A stretch of DNA of 14,294 nt from assembly GCA_934702355.1 (NCBI GenBank), contig CAKUXX010000020.1:1-14294 (forward strand). Reading direction: 5' to 3'. Made by a program: the position numbers and the translations under genes. Within the stretch, counting starts at the first letter, position 1, and each line of letters starts with the position of its first letter. The notes under the pieces were generated by a model. The model ran no database searches. It saw nothing but the letters and a program-made list of their open reading frames with translations, and was not told the DNA's origin. Shown piece after piece: positions 7,007 to 13,629 of the stretch. Origin of the DNA: an uncultured Methanomassiliicoccales archaeon. Its GTDB lineage: Archaea; Thermoplasmatota; Thermoplasmata; Methanomassiliicoccales; Methanomethylophilaceae.

Positions 7007-7723
7007 ATGGATTGGATTCTAGGTCTGGCGATGATCCTAGGGATAGGGCCTGCACTGGCCATGATGTTCATAGGCGTACGCAACTACACCTACCCCCGCG
7101 TCGAGCAACCGTTCTTCTCCGACCCCACGTTCTTCGGGATGCTCGTGGTCGGTATGGTCGCAGGCTCGGTACTGTTCTTCGCCATGGCGGTCCTCGGATT
7201 CGCCACGAACATCGTTCTGATGGTCCTGATGGCGATAGTGGAGGTCATGGCGATGGTCGTCGTCATGAACCTCAAGCGCTTCCGCGGGAAGTCCGATTCA
7301 GTGTTCTATGGATACGCCCTCGGTCTGGGAATGGCCTGCGGTCTGTCCACAGGAATATGCTTCGTCACCACATCCACCGTGAAGACCCTGGATGCATCCG
7401 TTCTGATCCTTGTCGTGATATCCGTCACGATGGCCATGATACTCGGCTCTGGCGGGACCAACGTCGGAGAGGGGATCGCAAGGCACAGGGTCATGGAGTT
7501 CGCGCTTCAGGCTGCGATACCCCTGATAGTGTACAACATCCTCCTGACGGTCATGCTCCACGGAGGGGACATAGGCGGAAGCATCGTCTACTATCTCAGC
7601 GCGGTCGTTGCCGTCCTCTTCGCCATCATGGTCTATGGCCGCACGATGGTGAAGCAGCTGCCTTCGGTCGTCCGTGATGTCCTCAGGATGGAGGGCAAGC
7701 GCAGGGACGACATCCCCAAGTGA
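7007..7723 (+). CDS. Uncharacterised seven-helix membrane protein
   Basis: 238 residues; I do not recognise the family. Seven hydrophobic segments are visible (about 3-22, 42-65, 67-88, 99-120, 130-147, 162-182, 190-211), rich in Met, Val, Gly and Ala. There is a charged cytoplasm-like tail (from about 213, with KRRDD near the end) and short connecting loops. A Gly-rich segment, SGGTNVGEGIARHR (about 148-161), is the longest polar loop and the best candidate for a functional site. I looked for the EExxK motif of PrsW-type proteases and for transporter signatures and found none. It starts 24 nt after the PUA-PAPS gene on the same strand, so the two may be co-transcribed, and it ends convergently with the zinc-ribbon gene. 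Confidence 0.75.
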   Translation: MDWILGLAMILGIGPALAMMFIGVRNYTYPRVEQPFFSDPTFFGMLVVGMVAGSVLFFAMAVLGFATNIVLMVLMAIVEVMAMVVVMNLKRFRGKSDSVFYGYALGLGMACGLSTGICFVTTSTVKTLDASVLILVVISVTMAMILGSGGTNVGEGIARHRVMEFALQAAIPLIVYNILLTVMLHGGDIGGSIVYYLSAVVAVLFAIMVYGRTMVKQLPSVVRDVLRMEGKRRDDIPK

Positions 7724-7729
7724 TCCCGG

Positions 7730-7735
7730 AAAAAA
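7730..7735 (-). terminator. T-tract terminator for the pdaD/zinc-ribbon operon
   Basis: Six A residues on the plus strand read as TTTTTT on the minus strand, 13 nt after the stop codon of the minus-strand zinc-ribbon gene, in the 25-nt gap between convergent genes. Archaeal RNA polymerase stops at such tracts. Confidence 0.45.
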
Positions 7736-7748
7736 GGAATGGCGTTTG

Positions 7749-8183
7749 TCAGGCGCGGTAGCGCCCGATGCGGACCTCCGAGATGATGCAGCGGTCGAGC
7801 ATGGCGGAGACCATCTTCTCGGCACGGTCCCCTGCTATCTCCCTGACATCATCCAGGGTGAAGGTCCCCTTTATCGATGTCAGTCCTTCCGCGAGTATCT
7901 GCATCTTCTCGTCCAGGTCCGAGCAGTGCTCGTATCTGAACACCATGGTGGAGTACGGATCGGCCTCGGCGATCCTCTCCTTCTTCTTGGCAGTGTCCTG
8001 GGGCACGAACCCGGTGGCCTGCGACAGCGCCTCTCTTACAGCGTTCTGATCCTCGGATCTGTAGAAGCATCTGAGCTTCCCGTTCTCCTGGACGCAGTTG
8101 CAGTAGGGGCAGGACGATTCGCCTTTGGAGAGATCGACTATCCTCGGCCTGTGGCAGACCCCGCACTGGACCAGACCGTACAT
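7749..8183 (-). CDS. Archaeal zinc-ribbon protein with C-terminal winged-helix-like region
   Basis: 144 residues. A Cys4 zinc ribbon opens the protein (Cys 7, 10, 25, 28), followed by a segment beginning about residue 39 (FYRSEDQNAVREAL). This resembles small archaeal zinc-ribbon proteins of the DUF5817/DUF1922 type (from memory of the families, not a search). Residues about 105-144 (KGTFTLDDVREIAG, then MLDRCIISEVRIGRY) read like a winged helix, pointing to nucleic-acid binding. The reading frame is open further upstream but that part lies over pdaD; ATG 8183 overlaps the pdaD stop codon by one base (TGATG) and has GGAG 8 nt upstream, so translation is probably coupled to pdaD. Function unknown; a regulator or RNA-associated partner of the agmatine pathway is a guess. 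Confidence 0.75.
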   Translation of the reverse strand: MYGLVQCGVCHRPRIVDLSKGESSCPYCNCVQENGKLRCFYRSEDQNAVREALSQATGFVPQDTAKKKERIAEADPYSTMVFRYEHCSDLDEKMQILAEGLTSIKGTFTLDDVREIAGDRAEKMVSAMLDRCIISEVRIGRYRA

Positions 8184-8656
8184 CAGTGGTACTCCGTGAA
8201 CACGAGCGCGGCGATGCAGCATCCGTAGTTGTCGAGCGGGATCTCCAGTTCCTCGGCCACGAATTCGATCTCGTTGAACTCGACTCCCCTTATGCGGGAC
8301 ATCTCGTCCATCTTCCATGTGAGGATCTCCTTCAGGGACTCGGCGGATCCGTGGATGTGGCCCTCGGCGACATATCCGCCCTTTCCGTCCTTCCTGTAGG
8401 CGTATGCGATGCCTGCGGCGATCGTCTCCCCTTCGGTGCCCCTCATCTGCGCGAGGACGCAGTGAGTGACGGCACCCATGGGCATCTCGCAGATCTCGAC
8501 CCTTTCGGCGCCGATCGGTATGACCGATGATACGGAGACCAGGTTCTGCTCTCCGATGCCTGCGGATATGAGCGCCTTGTCGAAGGCGTTGAGGTCCGAT
8601 ACCTCGCTGACTGCCGAACTGCGGGTTATGAAGAATTTCGAAGGGACGAGTTCCAT
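8183..8656 (-). CDS. pdaD: Pyruvoyl-dependent arginine decarboxylase proenzyme
   Basis: 157 residues, close to the usual archaeal length of about 165. It converts arginine to agmatine and CO2, feeding archaeal polyamine synthesis and the agmatidine modification of tRNA-Ile. The proenzyme cleaves itself between two serines in SVSSVIP (Ser 43/Ser 44), turning Ser 44 into the pyruvoyl cofactor. Asn 38, six residues before the cleavage serine, and Glu 98 in AEGH fit the other conserved active-site positions. The N-terminal start ELVPSKFFITRSS is typical of the family. The frame is open up to 8737, but ATG 8656 is 25 nt from AAATATAT (8678-8685 on the minus strand), fitting a leaderless start, and upstream residues do not look like the family. 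It is the first gene of a two-gene operon with the zinc-ribbon protein. Confidence 0.92.
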   Translation of the reverse strand: MELVPSKFFITRSSAVSEVSDLNAFDKALISAGIGEQNLVSVSSVIPIGAERVEICEMPMGAVTHCVLAQMRGTEGETIAAGIAYAYRKDGKGGYVAEGHIHGSAESLKEILTWKMDEMSRIRGVEFNEIEFVAEELEIPLDNYGCCIAALVFTEYH

Positions 8657-8677
8657 GCCCGCGTACAAGTGCTGCGC

Positions 8678-8685
8678 ATATATTT
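8678..8685 (-). promoter_or_regulatory. pdaD TATA box
   Basis: Minus strand AAATATAT, centred about 25 nt before the pdaD ATG at 8656. It lies just upstream of the pdaD start and overlaps the gap after the PAC2 gene, whose stop codon is at 8688-8690. Confidence 0.6.
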
Positions 8686-8687
8686 GT

Positions 8688-9413
8688 TCATCCGTAGAAT
8701 GTGGCGGAGGCGGACGGGTCGGGACCTGCCGCGGCACTCTCGACGTGCTTCTTGATCTCCTCGTCCTCTTTCAGCAGCTGCTTGGGGCTGACCCTCACTC
8801 CGGGGACCATGGATGCTATCGCAGGGATGAACGCGGTGGCCGATCCCGGGTCGGGAAGCGAAGGATTCGCGGGTACGAGCAGGGCGGTGACGTTCATGTC
8901 GTACGCTTTCGAGTCGTAGAGCATCACGCCGGTGGTGCCTCTGACCATTCCGGAGTCCATGACCTTGAACTTGGACTTCTTCACCATCTTTGCGCATCCC
9001 GCACCGGATCCGCATACGAGCGGGACATCGCCCTCGCTGCCCCTGTTGATCCCGTCAAGGCAGATGATGTCCTTCACGCCTGCGTATCTCAGATAGGAGA
9101 GCACGGATTCCACGACCTCGTAGCAGTCCTCGGGCTTGGGGGCGTACTCGGACAGGCAGATTATGGCATCCCTGCCGGTCTTCGTGGTGTGCTTCCTTCC
9201 GTAGAATCTCACGGGAGGATACGCGGTCCTGTCCTGTATCATGCTGTACGGGGGCATCTCCGGAGAGGACAGGCCTGCGATAGGTGTCATCTTCAGTTGG
9301 GAGACGTAGAAATTGGCCATTATCGAGCTCACGAGACCTATACTGGGGAATCCGATGATCGCGACAGGGTCATCCAGACTCAGGTCCGCGTACTTCAGGG
9401 TTTTAACAGCCAT
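8688..9413 (-). CDS. PAC2 family protein (proteasome assembly chaperone-like)
   Basis: 241 residues from ATG 9413. The N-terminal GFPSIGLVSS (residues 21-30), the alternating hydrophobic core strands (AIICLSEYAP, DIICLDGINRG) and the segment MVRGTTGVML are characteristic of the archaeal PAC2 family, related to eukaryotic proteasome assembly chaperones. Archaeal members help or are thought to help 20S proteasome assembly; some have other or unknown roles. The tail (about 205-241) is charged then Ala/Ser/Pro-rich and probably flexible. The frame is open to 9434, but ATG 9413 is 27-28 nt from the shared TTATAA at 9438-9443, so the shorter start is preferred. It diverges from an M16 metallopeptidase, suggesting a protein-quality-control pair (inference). 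No proteasome subunit is in the window. Confidence 0.85.
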   Translation of the reverse strand: MAVKTLKYADLSLDDPVAIIGFPSIGLVSSIMANFYVSQLKMTPIAGLSSPEMPPYSMIQDRTAYPPVRFYGRKHTTKTGRDAIICLSEYAPKPEDCYEVVESVLSYLRYAGVKDIICLDGINRGSEGDVPLVCGSGAGCAKMVKKSKFKVMDSGMVRGTTGVMLYDSKAYDMNVTALLVPANPSLPDPGSATAFIPAIASMVPGVRVSPKQLLKEDEEIKKHVESAAAGPDPSASATFYG

Positions 9414-9437
9414 GCCATCATGAATGTCCGTCAACTA

Positions 9438-9443
9438 TTATAA
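9438..9443. promoter_or_regulatory. Symmetric TATA box shared by divergent PAC2 and M16 genes
   Basis: TTATAA, a perfect palindrome centred at 9440.5, is the only TATA-like sequence in the 54-nt gap. The PAC2 ATG (first base 9413) and the M16 ATG (first base 9468) are both exactly 27.5 nt away, so one box is placed for two leaderless transcripts in opposite directions. Confidence 0.6.
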
Positions 9444-9467
9444 GAAGTGCTTTACTACTCCGAATTT

Positions 9468-10742
9468 ATGAGCGGTTCAACAATCTCCACAGCCAGAACA
9501 TCCGCCGGAATACCGGTCATAGTCGAGAACATCCCGGGAAGTCAGAGCGCGGCATTCATGATCGCCGCCGCAACGGGTTCCAGGGACGAGCACAAGGGGA
9601 TTTTCGGGATATCGCATCTTCTGGAGCACACAGTGTTCAGGGAGACCACATCCAGAGATTCCTACCAGATGGCCAAGGAGATCGAAGGTGCCGGAGGGGA
9701 GCTCAACGCCTTCACCGGCAGGGAGATGACCGCTTTCTACGGGGTCACGATAAAGGAGACCGCGGATGTCGCCAAGGACATCGTCGGCGACATCGTGGCA
9801 AATCCGCTCATCAACGAGAAGGACACCGAATTGGAGAAGAAGATCGTGCTCCAGGAGCTGAGCATGATCCGCAACGAGCCGGACAGCTACATCCGCGACC
9901 TGTTCGAGTCCACCCTGTGGAGGGGACACCCGCTGGAGCAGGACGAGGGCGGAGATGACAAGACCGTCGAGGGCCTGACCCACAAGGACCTCCGCGAGTA
10001 CTACGAGGACAGGTACAGAATACCCAACCTCGCCGTCTACGCCGCCGGATACATAGACGTGGACGATACCGTGGAATGGGCCGAGGAGACCCTGGACGGC
10101 ATGGCCGGAGGCAAGAGGAACCCCCGCAGCCCGCCGAAGACCCCCGAATCCGAGTACAGGTTCGTCAAAGGGGACGCGGACCACTACCAGGTGGCCATGG
10201 GATTCCCCGCATACGGTTCCGACCATCCTGACAGGACCGCCGCCACGATGCTCAGCGCGATCCTGGGAATGGGCACGAGCTCCAGGCTCTTCCAGGAGGT
10301 CAGGGAGAAGAAGGCCCTTGTGTACTCCATATACACGACCGTCTCCCAGTGTAGCGACGCATCCTCTCTGGCTACATACATGTCCTGTACCGACAAGAAC
10401 GTGGTCGAGTCCATGGAGACCGTCGCATCGGTCACATCGCAGTTCCTGAAAGAGGGTCTCGAGAAGGGCGAGCTGGAGAGGGCCAAGAGATTGGTCAAGG
10501 GAGCCAATGTCCGTTCGATGGAATCCACTACGAACCGCCTCTACAGGCTCGGTGTGAACCATATGCTGAACGGAAGCGCCCAGACGCTGGAGAAGCGCCT
10601 CGCGGCCATCGATGCCGTCACCGAGGACGATGTCATGCGTGTGGCGGAGGACCTTCTGAAGGGAGACCGTCTGAACACGGTCATCCTGGGAAAGGGGAAC
10701 AGGGAGATCAAGAAGTACGACGCTTCGGCACTGAACCTGTGA
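9468..10742 (+). CDS. M16B family zinc metallopeptidase
   Basis: 424 residues, the usual size of single-chain M16B peptidases that work as dimers. The inverted zinc motif HLLEH lies at residues 50-54 (His 50 and His 54 ligands, Glu 53 catalytic base). A downstream acidic helix with LQELSMIRNEPD (about residue 128-139) provides the third ligand and neighbouring glutamates. The C-terminal half has the substrate-binding Arg/Tyr pattern REKKALVYSIY (about residue 281-291), so it is likely active. Family members degrade or process unfolded peptides; the target here is unknown. An upstream GTG at 9447 is in frame, but ATG 9468 matches the TATA at 9438-9443 without a leader. Its last 35 nt overlap the end of the convergent hydrogenase-protease gene. 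No signal peptide, so cytoplasmic. Confidence 0.9.
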   Translation: MSGSTISTARTSAGIPVIVENIPGSQSAAFMIAAATGSRDEHKGIFGISHLLEHTVFRETTSRDSYQMAKEIEGAGGELNAFTGREMTAFYGVTIKETADVAKDIVGDIVANPLINEKDTELEKKIVLQELSMIRNEPDSYIRDLFESTLWRGHPLEQDEGGDDKTVEGLTHKDLREYYEDRYRIPNLAVYAAGYIDVDDTVEWAEETLDGMAGGKRNPRSPPKTPESEYRFVKGDADHYQVAMGFPAYGSDHPDRTAATMLSAILGMGTSSRLFQEVREKKALVYSIYTTVSQCSDASSLATYMSCTDKNVVESMETVASVTSQFLKEGLEKGELERAKRLVKGANVRSMESTTNRLYRLGVNHMLNGSAQTLEKRLAAIDAVTEDDVMRVAEDLLKGDRLNTVILGKGNREIKKYDASALNL

Positions 10743-11229
10743 GTTCCTCCATCAGGTGGAGCACCGCCCTCGAGGCGCTCTCCACCGATGATCCCACTTC
10801 GGGGGTCATGGTCTCCGTGACGGTCTTGATGTCCTGCACCTCGATCGCCACGAACCTGACCTCCTCGGGCATTATCTCGGGGTCCATCTGACGTCCGATC
10901 TTCATGGCCGTCGGAAGGTTGACGTCATGCGTCGCCGCATGCGCTATGGCCTCGTCGAAATCCGATTCTTTGAACAGCATCACGGTGCCAGGACCGTATT
11001 CACCTGTCTGGATGGCATCGACGATTATCGCATACCTGTATCCGTGGATCACAGGGAGGATGTCCAATCCGCCCACGGCCTCCTGTCTGCAGTCGACGCC
11101 TTCGAGGTCCATGGATTCTATCATCTCGGATACCTTGAGTCCAACTGCGTCGTCGCACATTATCGGGCTTCCTAGCCCAACTACGACGATTCCTTCGAGT
11201 CCGCGACCGTCTTCGACCATGCTGTTCAT
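10708..11229 (-). CDS. NiFe-hydrogenase maturation endopeptidase (HycI/HybD/FrhD-like)
   Basis: 173 residues. These proteases clip the C-terminal tail from the NiFe-hydrogenase large subunit once nickel is in place. The family opening GLGSPIMCDDAVG (residues 18-30), the strand IIVDAIQTG with Asp 71, and His 101 in THDVNLP fit the three nickel-sensing positions (acidic near 26-27, Asp, His). The likely client is the MvhA-type large subunit that partners heterodisulfide reductase, given hdrC-hdrB about 1 kb away (inference); a membrane hydrogenase is an alternative. ATG 11229 is 25-26 nt from CTTTATCT (11251-11258, minus strand) and fits a leaderless start; ATG 11220 is in frame too. The C-terminal end overlaps the M16 gene by 35 nt, tail to tail. 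It diverges from the LysR/ModE-like regulator. Confidence 0.87.
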   Translation of the reverse strand: MNSMVEDGRGLEGIVVVGLGSPIMCDDAVGLKVSEMIESMDLEGVDCRQEAVGGLDILPVIHGYRYAIIVDAIQTGEYGPGTVMLFKESDFDEAIAHAATHDVNLPTAMKIGRQMDPEIMPEEVRFVAIEVQDIKTVTETMTPEVGSSVESASRAVLHLMEELTGSVPKRRTS

Positions 11230-11250
11230 CGGAGGCGAATGCGAATCCGT

Positions 11251-11258
11251 AGATAAAG
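11251..11258 (-). promoter_or_regulatory. TATA box of the hydrogenase maturation protease
   Basis: CTTTATCT on the minus strand, centred 25.5 nt before ATG 11229. It lies between the divergent protease and regulator genes. Confidence 0.5.
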
Positions 11259-11297
11259 AAGGACGTCCTGTCGCGGGTGTCAGTATTCTGAAGATGT

Positions 11298-11308
11298 ATT
11301 ATCTATAT
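11298..11308 (+). promoter_or_regulatory. TATA box of the LysR/ModE-like regulator
   Basis: ATTATCTATAT is centred about 25 nt before ATG 11328. It overlaps the upstream in-frame ATG at 11307, which argues that 11307 is not the translation start. Confidence 0.5.
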
Positions 11309-11327
11309 GGATAACACTCCTCCGTCC

Positions 11328-12128
11328 ATGGACATCTCGGTGAGGAACTCCCAGGTCATCAACGGCAAGACCGTAACCGGCCGCCAGCTGGAGGCTCTGA
11401 TAGCCGTCCGCGACAAGGGCAGTCAGACGGCCGCCGCAAGGTATCTGGGGATATCCGTGCCAGTGGTCCACAAGTACATCCATACCATCGAGGATGCCGC
11501 CGGCGTACCCGTTGTGACGACCACTCCCGCAGGGTCCGTCCTCACAGAAGAAGGGGAGAGGATAGCATCGCTGGCCCTTTCGATGGACCACCGCTGCGAG
11601 ACCGACAGGGGGTTCACAGTCTGCTGCAGTCCGGTCACCGAGGATCTGGTGATGTCGGTCATATCGTCGCTGAAGATAAGCGGGGCCAACATCGTGGTCT
11701 CAGACGACGAGTACAACATCCGCATGATGAGGGAGGACCGTGCGGACCTTGCCATAATCGACGATCCGCTGTACCTTTTCGATGCGGAGGAGTTCGAGAT
11801 GGAGGAGATCGGGTACATGGGCATGGTGCTCGTCTATAACGGCCCGTCCTTCATCAGATACAGATACGGTGCGCAGAGGGTCGCGTTCATGTTCCTCGAT
11901 TCGGAGGACAGGGAGTACACGATAGATTCCGAGACCTTCTCTGTATCCGAGCTCCTGGGATCCAACAAGAGCTTCTTCATAGACGAGTTCATGCTCACCA
12001 GGAGGAACCTCAGGCTCAAGAGCGCCGTCGATCCCGGAATGCTGAAGCATGCCATCACCGCCATATACAGAACGGAGACGCGCAACGTCTCCAAAGTGGT
12101 GAAGGCGCTGAAGTCCAGATACTCCTGA
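11328..12128 (+). CDS. LysR/ModE-type transcriptional regulator
   Basis: 266 residues from ATG 11328 (ATG 11307 would add seven). Residues about 18-80 form a winged helix-turn-helix of LysR/ModE type: TGRQLEALIAVRDKGSQ, TAAARYLGISVPVVHKYI and the wing ending LTEEGERI. The remainder resembles a small periplasmic-binding-protein-like effector domain (VCCSPVTEDLVMSVI, then DRADLAIIDDPLYLF), so a small ligand probably tunes DNA binding. The ligand is unknown; molybdate or tungstate for ModE-like proteins is one possibility. It is divergent from a hydrogenase maturation protease and directly upstream of hdrC-hdrB, so either may be its target; the palindrome at 12191-12205 is a plausible site (inference). 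The TATA box at 11298-11308 supports the shorter start. Confidence 0.8.
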   Translation: MDISVRNSQVINGKTVTGRQLEALIAVRDKGSQTAAARYLGISVPVVHKYIHTIEDAAGVPVVTTTPAGSVLTEEGERIASLALSMDHRCETDRGFTVCCSPVTEDLVMSVISSLKISGANIVVSDDEYNIRMMREDRADLAIIDDPLYLFDAEEFEMEEIGYMGMVLVYNGPSFIRYRYGAQRVAFMFLDSEDREYTIDSETFSVSELLGSNKSFFIDEFMLTRRNLRLKSAVDPGMLKHAITAIYRTETRNVSKVVKALKSRYS

Positions 12129-12134
12129 GAATGG

Positions 12135-12186
12135 TATTATCCTTTGGGGTAATATACATCCCGCGGTTACTCATCCTATTATATAC
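12135..12186 (+). promoter_or_regulatory. hdrC-hdrB promoter
   Basis: TATTATATAC (12177-12186) is a strong TATA box whose expected start point is about 12207-12209, leaving a leader of roughly 7 nt before ATG 12215. A second TATA-like AATATAC lies at 12151-12157 inside an imperfect inverted repeat, TATTATCC (12135-12142) and GGGTAATA (12147-12154), that could be a second regulatory site. Confidence 0.6.
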
Positions 12187-12190
12187 CTCC

Positions 12191-12205
12191 ACTGTGTGAC
12201 ACAGT
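12191..12205. promoter_or_regulatory. Perfect palindrome at the hdrC-hdrB start site (candidate operator)
   Basis: ACTGTGT-G-ACACAGT, two perfect 7-bp arms around one base, sits between the TATA box (12177-12186) and the predicted transcription start. A protein bound here would block initiation, so a repressor site is the simplest reading. The neighbouring LysR/ModE-like protein is the obvious candidate binder. Confidence 0.5.
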
Positions 12206-12214
12206 TCGATACAT

Positions 12215-12712
12215 ATGGTTATGCCCAACCCCGATTTCGCAAAAGAGATCGCTGCCGCCGGCGGCGAGGAAGTCAAGATGTGCTTCCAGTGCGGAACCTG
12301 CACGGCAGGATGCCCCTCCGGAAGGAGGACCTCCTACAGGGTCAGGAAGCTCATGAGGATGGCCCAGCTCGGAATGAAAGACGAGATCATCAACAGCGAT
12401 GAGCTCTGGGAGTGCAGCACTTGCTACACCTGCGTCGAGAGGTGCCCCAGGCAGGTCCCCATCGTGGACATCGTCATCGCTCTGAGGAACATCGCCGTCG
12501 CTGAGGGCCACATGTTCGAGAACCACAAGAACACCGCCAGGAACCTCGCCAAGTACGGTCACACTGTCCCCGTTCAGGACAAGATCACCGCTCTCAGGGA
12601 GGAGCTCGGACTTCCCGGAATCCCGCCCACAGTCCTTTCCAACGACAAGGCCAAGGCCGATCTGGACAAGATCCTCACCCTGACCGGATTCGACAAGATT
12701 ACAAAGGAGTGA
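12215..12712 (+). CDS. hdrC: CoB-CoM heterodisulfide reductase subunit C (iron-sulfur)
   Basis: 165 residues. HdrC carries two [4Fe-4S] clusters that pass electrons from HdrA to the catalytic HdrB when the CoM-S-S-CoB heterodisulfide is reduced in the last step of methanogenesis. Both cluster motifs are complete: Cys 23, 26, 29, 33 followed by Pro, and Cys 67, 70, 73, 77 followed by Pro. No membrane segment, so this is the cytosolic type. The start is ATG 12215, although ATG 12221 is also in frame. Codon choice is strongly biased (AAG, ATC, GGA), as expected for a highly expressed gene. hdrB follows 5 nt after the stop; hdrA and mvh genes are not in the window, as is common where hdrCB is a separate operon. 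Confidence 0.95.
   Translation: MVMPNPDFAKEIAAAGGEEVKMCFQCGTCTAGCPSGRRTSYRVRKLMRMAQLGMKDEIINSDELWECSTCYTCVERCPRQVPIVDIVIALRNIAVAEGHMFENHKNTARNLAKYGHTVPVQDKITALREELGLPGIPPTVLSNDKAKADLDKILTLTGFDKITKE
12704..12712 (+). promoter_or_regulatory. Shine-Dalgarno site of hdrB
   Basis: AAGGAGTGA contains the core GGAG (12706-12709) 8 nt before ATG 12718 and overlaps the hdrC stop codon. Together with the leaderless genes elsewhere it shows that internal operon genes use a ribosome binding site. It selects ATG 12718 over the in-frame GTG at 12709. Confidence 0.75.
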
Positions 12713-12717
12713 GTCAA

Positions 12718-13563
12718 ATGGCAAAGTACGCGTTTTTCCTCGGATGCATCGCACCCCTCAGATACCCCGGAATCGAGAAATCCACCAGGGAGGTCTGCGC
12801 CGCCCTCGGAGTCGAGCTCGTCGACCTCCAGGATGCAAGTTGCTGCCCCGCACCCGGTGTGATCAGGGCATTCAGCAAGAAGACATGGCTCGCAGCCGCT
12901 GCCAGGAACCTCGCTCTCGCAGAGAAAGAGGGACTTCCGATCGTCACCATCTGCAACGGATGCTACGGATCCCTGTTCGATGCAGCCCACGAGCTCGCCC
13001 ACGACGCTGAACTCCTCGAGGAGGTCAACAAGGTCCTGGCCGAGATCGGAATGCACTACAACGGAACGACCAAGGTCTACCACTTCGCCGAGGTCCTGTA
13101 CAAGGATGTCGGAATCGAGAACATCAAGGCCAAGGTCACCAACCCCCTGTCCTACCAGGTCGCTGCATTCTACGGATGCCACTTCCTCAAGCCCAGCAAC
13201 ATCAAGGGCGTCGACGACCCCGAAGACCCCCACATCCTGGATGAGCTCATCGAGGCCACCGGTGCCAAGAGCATGCCCAGGAAGCAGAAGATGCTGTGCT
13301 GCGGTGCTGGAGGAGGACTCAAGGCCGCCTTCGGAGATGTCGCCAAGAAGTTCACCGAGACCAACCTCGAGAACATCAAGGAGTCCGGAGCCCAGTACAT
13401 CATCGATGTCTGTCCGTTCTGCCACCTGCAGTTCGACGGAACCCAGAAGGACCTGGGATACAGCATCCCCGTCCTCCACCTGTCCCAGCTCTTCGGACTG
13501 GCCATGGGAATGGATGCAAAGGACCTCGGTCTGGGCGTCCACATCACCCCTGTGACCCTCTGA
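12718..13563 (+). CDS. hdrB: CoB-CoM heterodisulfide reductase subunit B (catalytic)
   Basis: 281 residues. HdrB holds the two non-cubane [4Fe-4S] clusters where the CoM-S-S-CoB heterodisulfide is reduced. Both CCG cysteine motifs are complete: Cys 10, Cys 42-43, Cys 79, Cys 82, and Cys 154, Cys 194-195, Cys 232, Cys 235, matching the spacing known for HdrB of methanogens. Length is normal for the soluble form (separate HdrB, not fused to HdrC as in HdrD). ATG 12718 is chosen because of its ribosome binding site. Same biased codon usage as hdrC; the two are co-transcribed and end at a strong terminator. Long open frames opposite this gene are a by-product of that codon bias. It would act with HdrA and a NiFe hydrogenase (MvhADG) encoded elsewhere. 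Confidence 0.96.
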   Translation: MAKYAFFLGCIAPLRYPGIEKSTREVCAALGVELVDLQDASCCPAPGVIRAFSKKTWLAAAARNLALAEKEGLPIVTICNGCYGSLFDAAHELAHDAELLEEVNKVLAEIGMHYNGTTKVYHFAEVLYKDVGIENIKAKVTNPLSYQVAAFYGCHFLKPSNIKGVDDPEDPHILDELIEATGAKSMPRKQKMLCCGAGGGLKAAFGDVAKKFTETNLENIKESGAQYIIDVCPFCHLQFDGTQKDLGYSIPVLHLSQLFGLAMGMDAKDLGLGVHITPVTL

Positions 13564-13588
13564 AAGGATCGCAGGTGAAAACCAAAAT

Positions 13589-13629
13589 CTTCCGGGGAAT
13601 CTCCCCGGAAGGACTTTTCCTTTTTTTTT
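13589..13629 (+). terminator. Strong hairpin plus T-tract terminator of hdrC-hdrB
   Basis: CTTCCGGGGA (13589-13598) and TCCCCGGAAG (13602-13611) form a perfect 10-bp stem with a 3-nt loop, followed by TTTT, CC and nine T (13615-13629). It looks like a bacterial intrinsic terminator, and the long T-tract alone would suffice in archaea. It fits a highly expressed operon. Confidence 0.85.

Noticed and set aside
7007..7723. PrsW-type membrane protease
   Set aside because: Membrane topology is loosely similar, but the EExxK and the other conserved polar motifs of that family are absent.
8466..9443. 325-codon open frame on the plus strand across pdaD and the PAC2 gene
   Set aside because: It spans two well-supported minus-strand genes and their promoter; the translation is low-complexity and unlike any family.
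9477..10562. 361-codon open frame on the minus strand opposite the M16 gene
   Set aside because: It mirrors the codon phase of a clear metallopeptidase; its translation shows no family features, and high GC at third positions explains the lack of stops.
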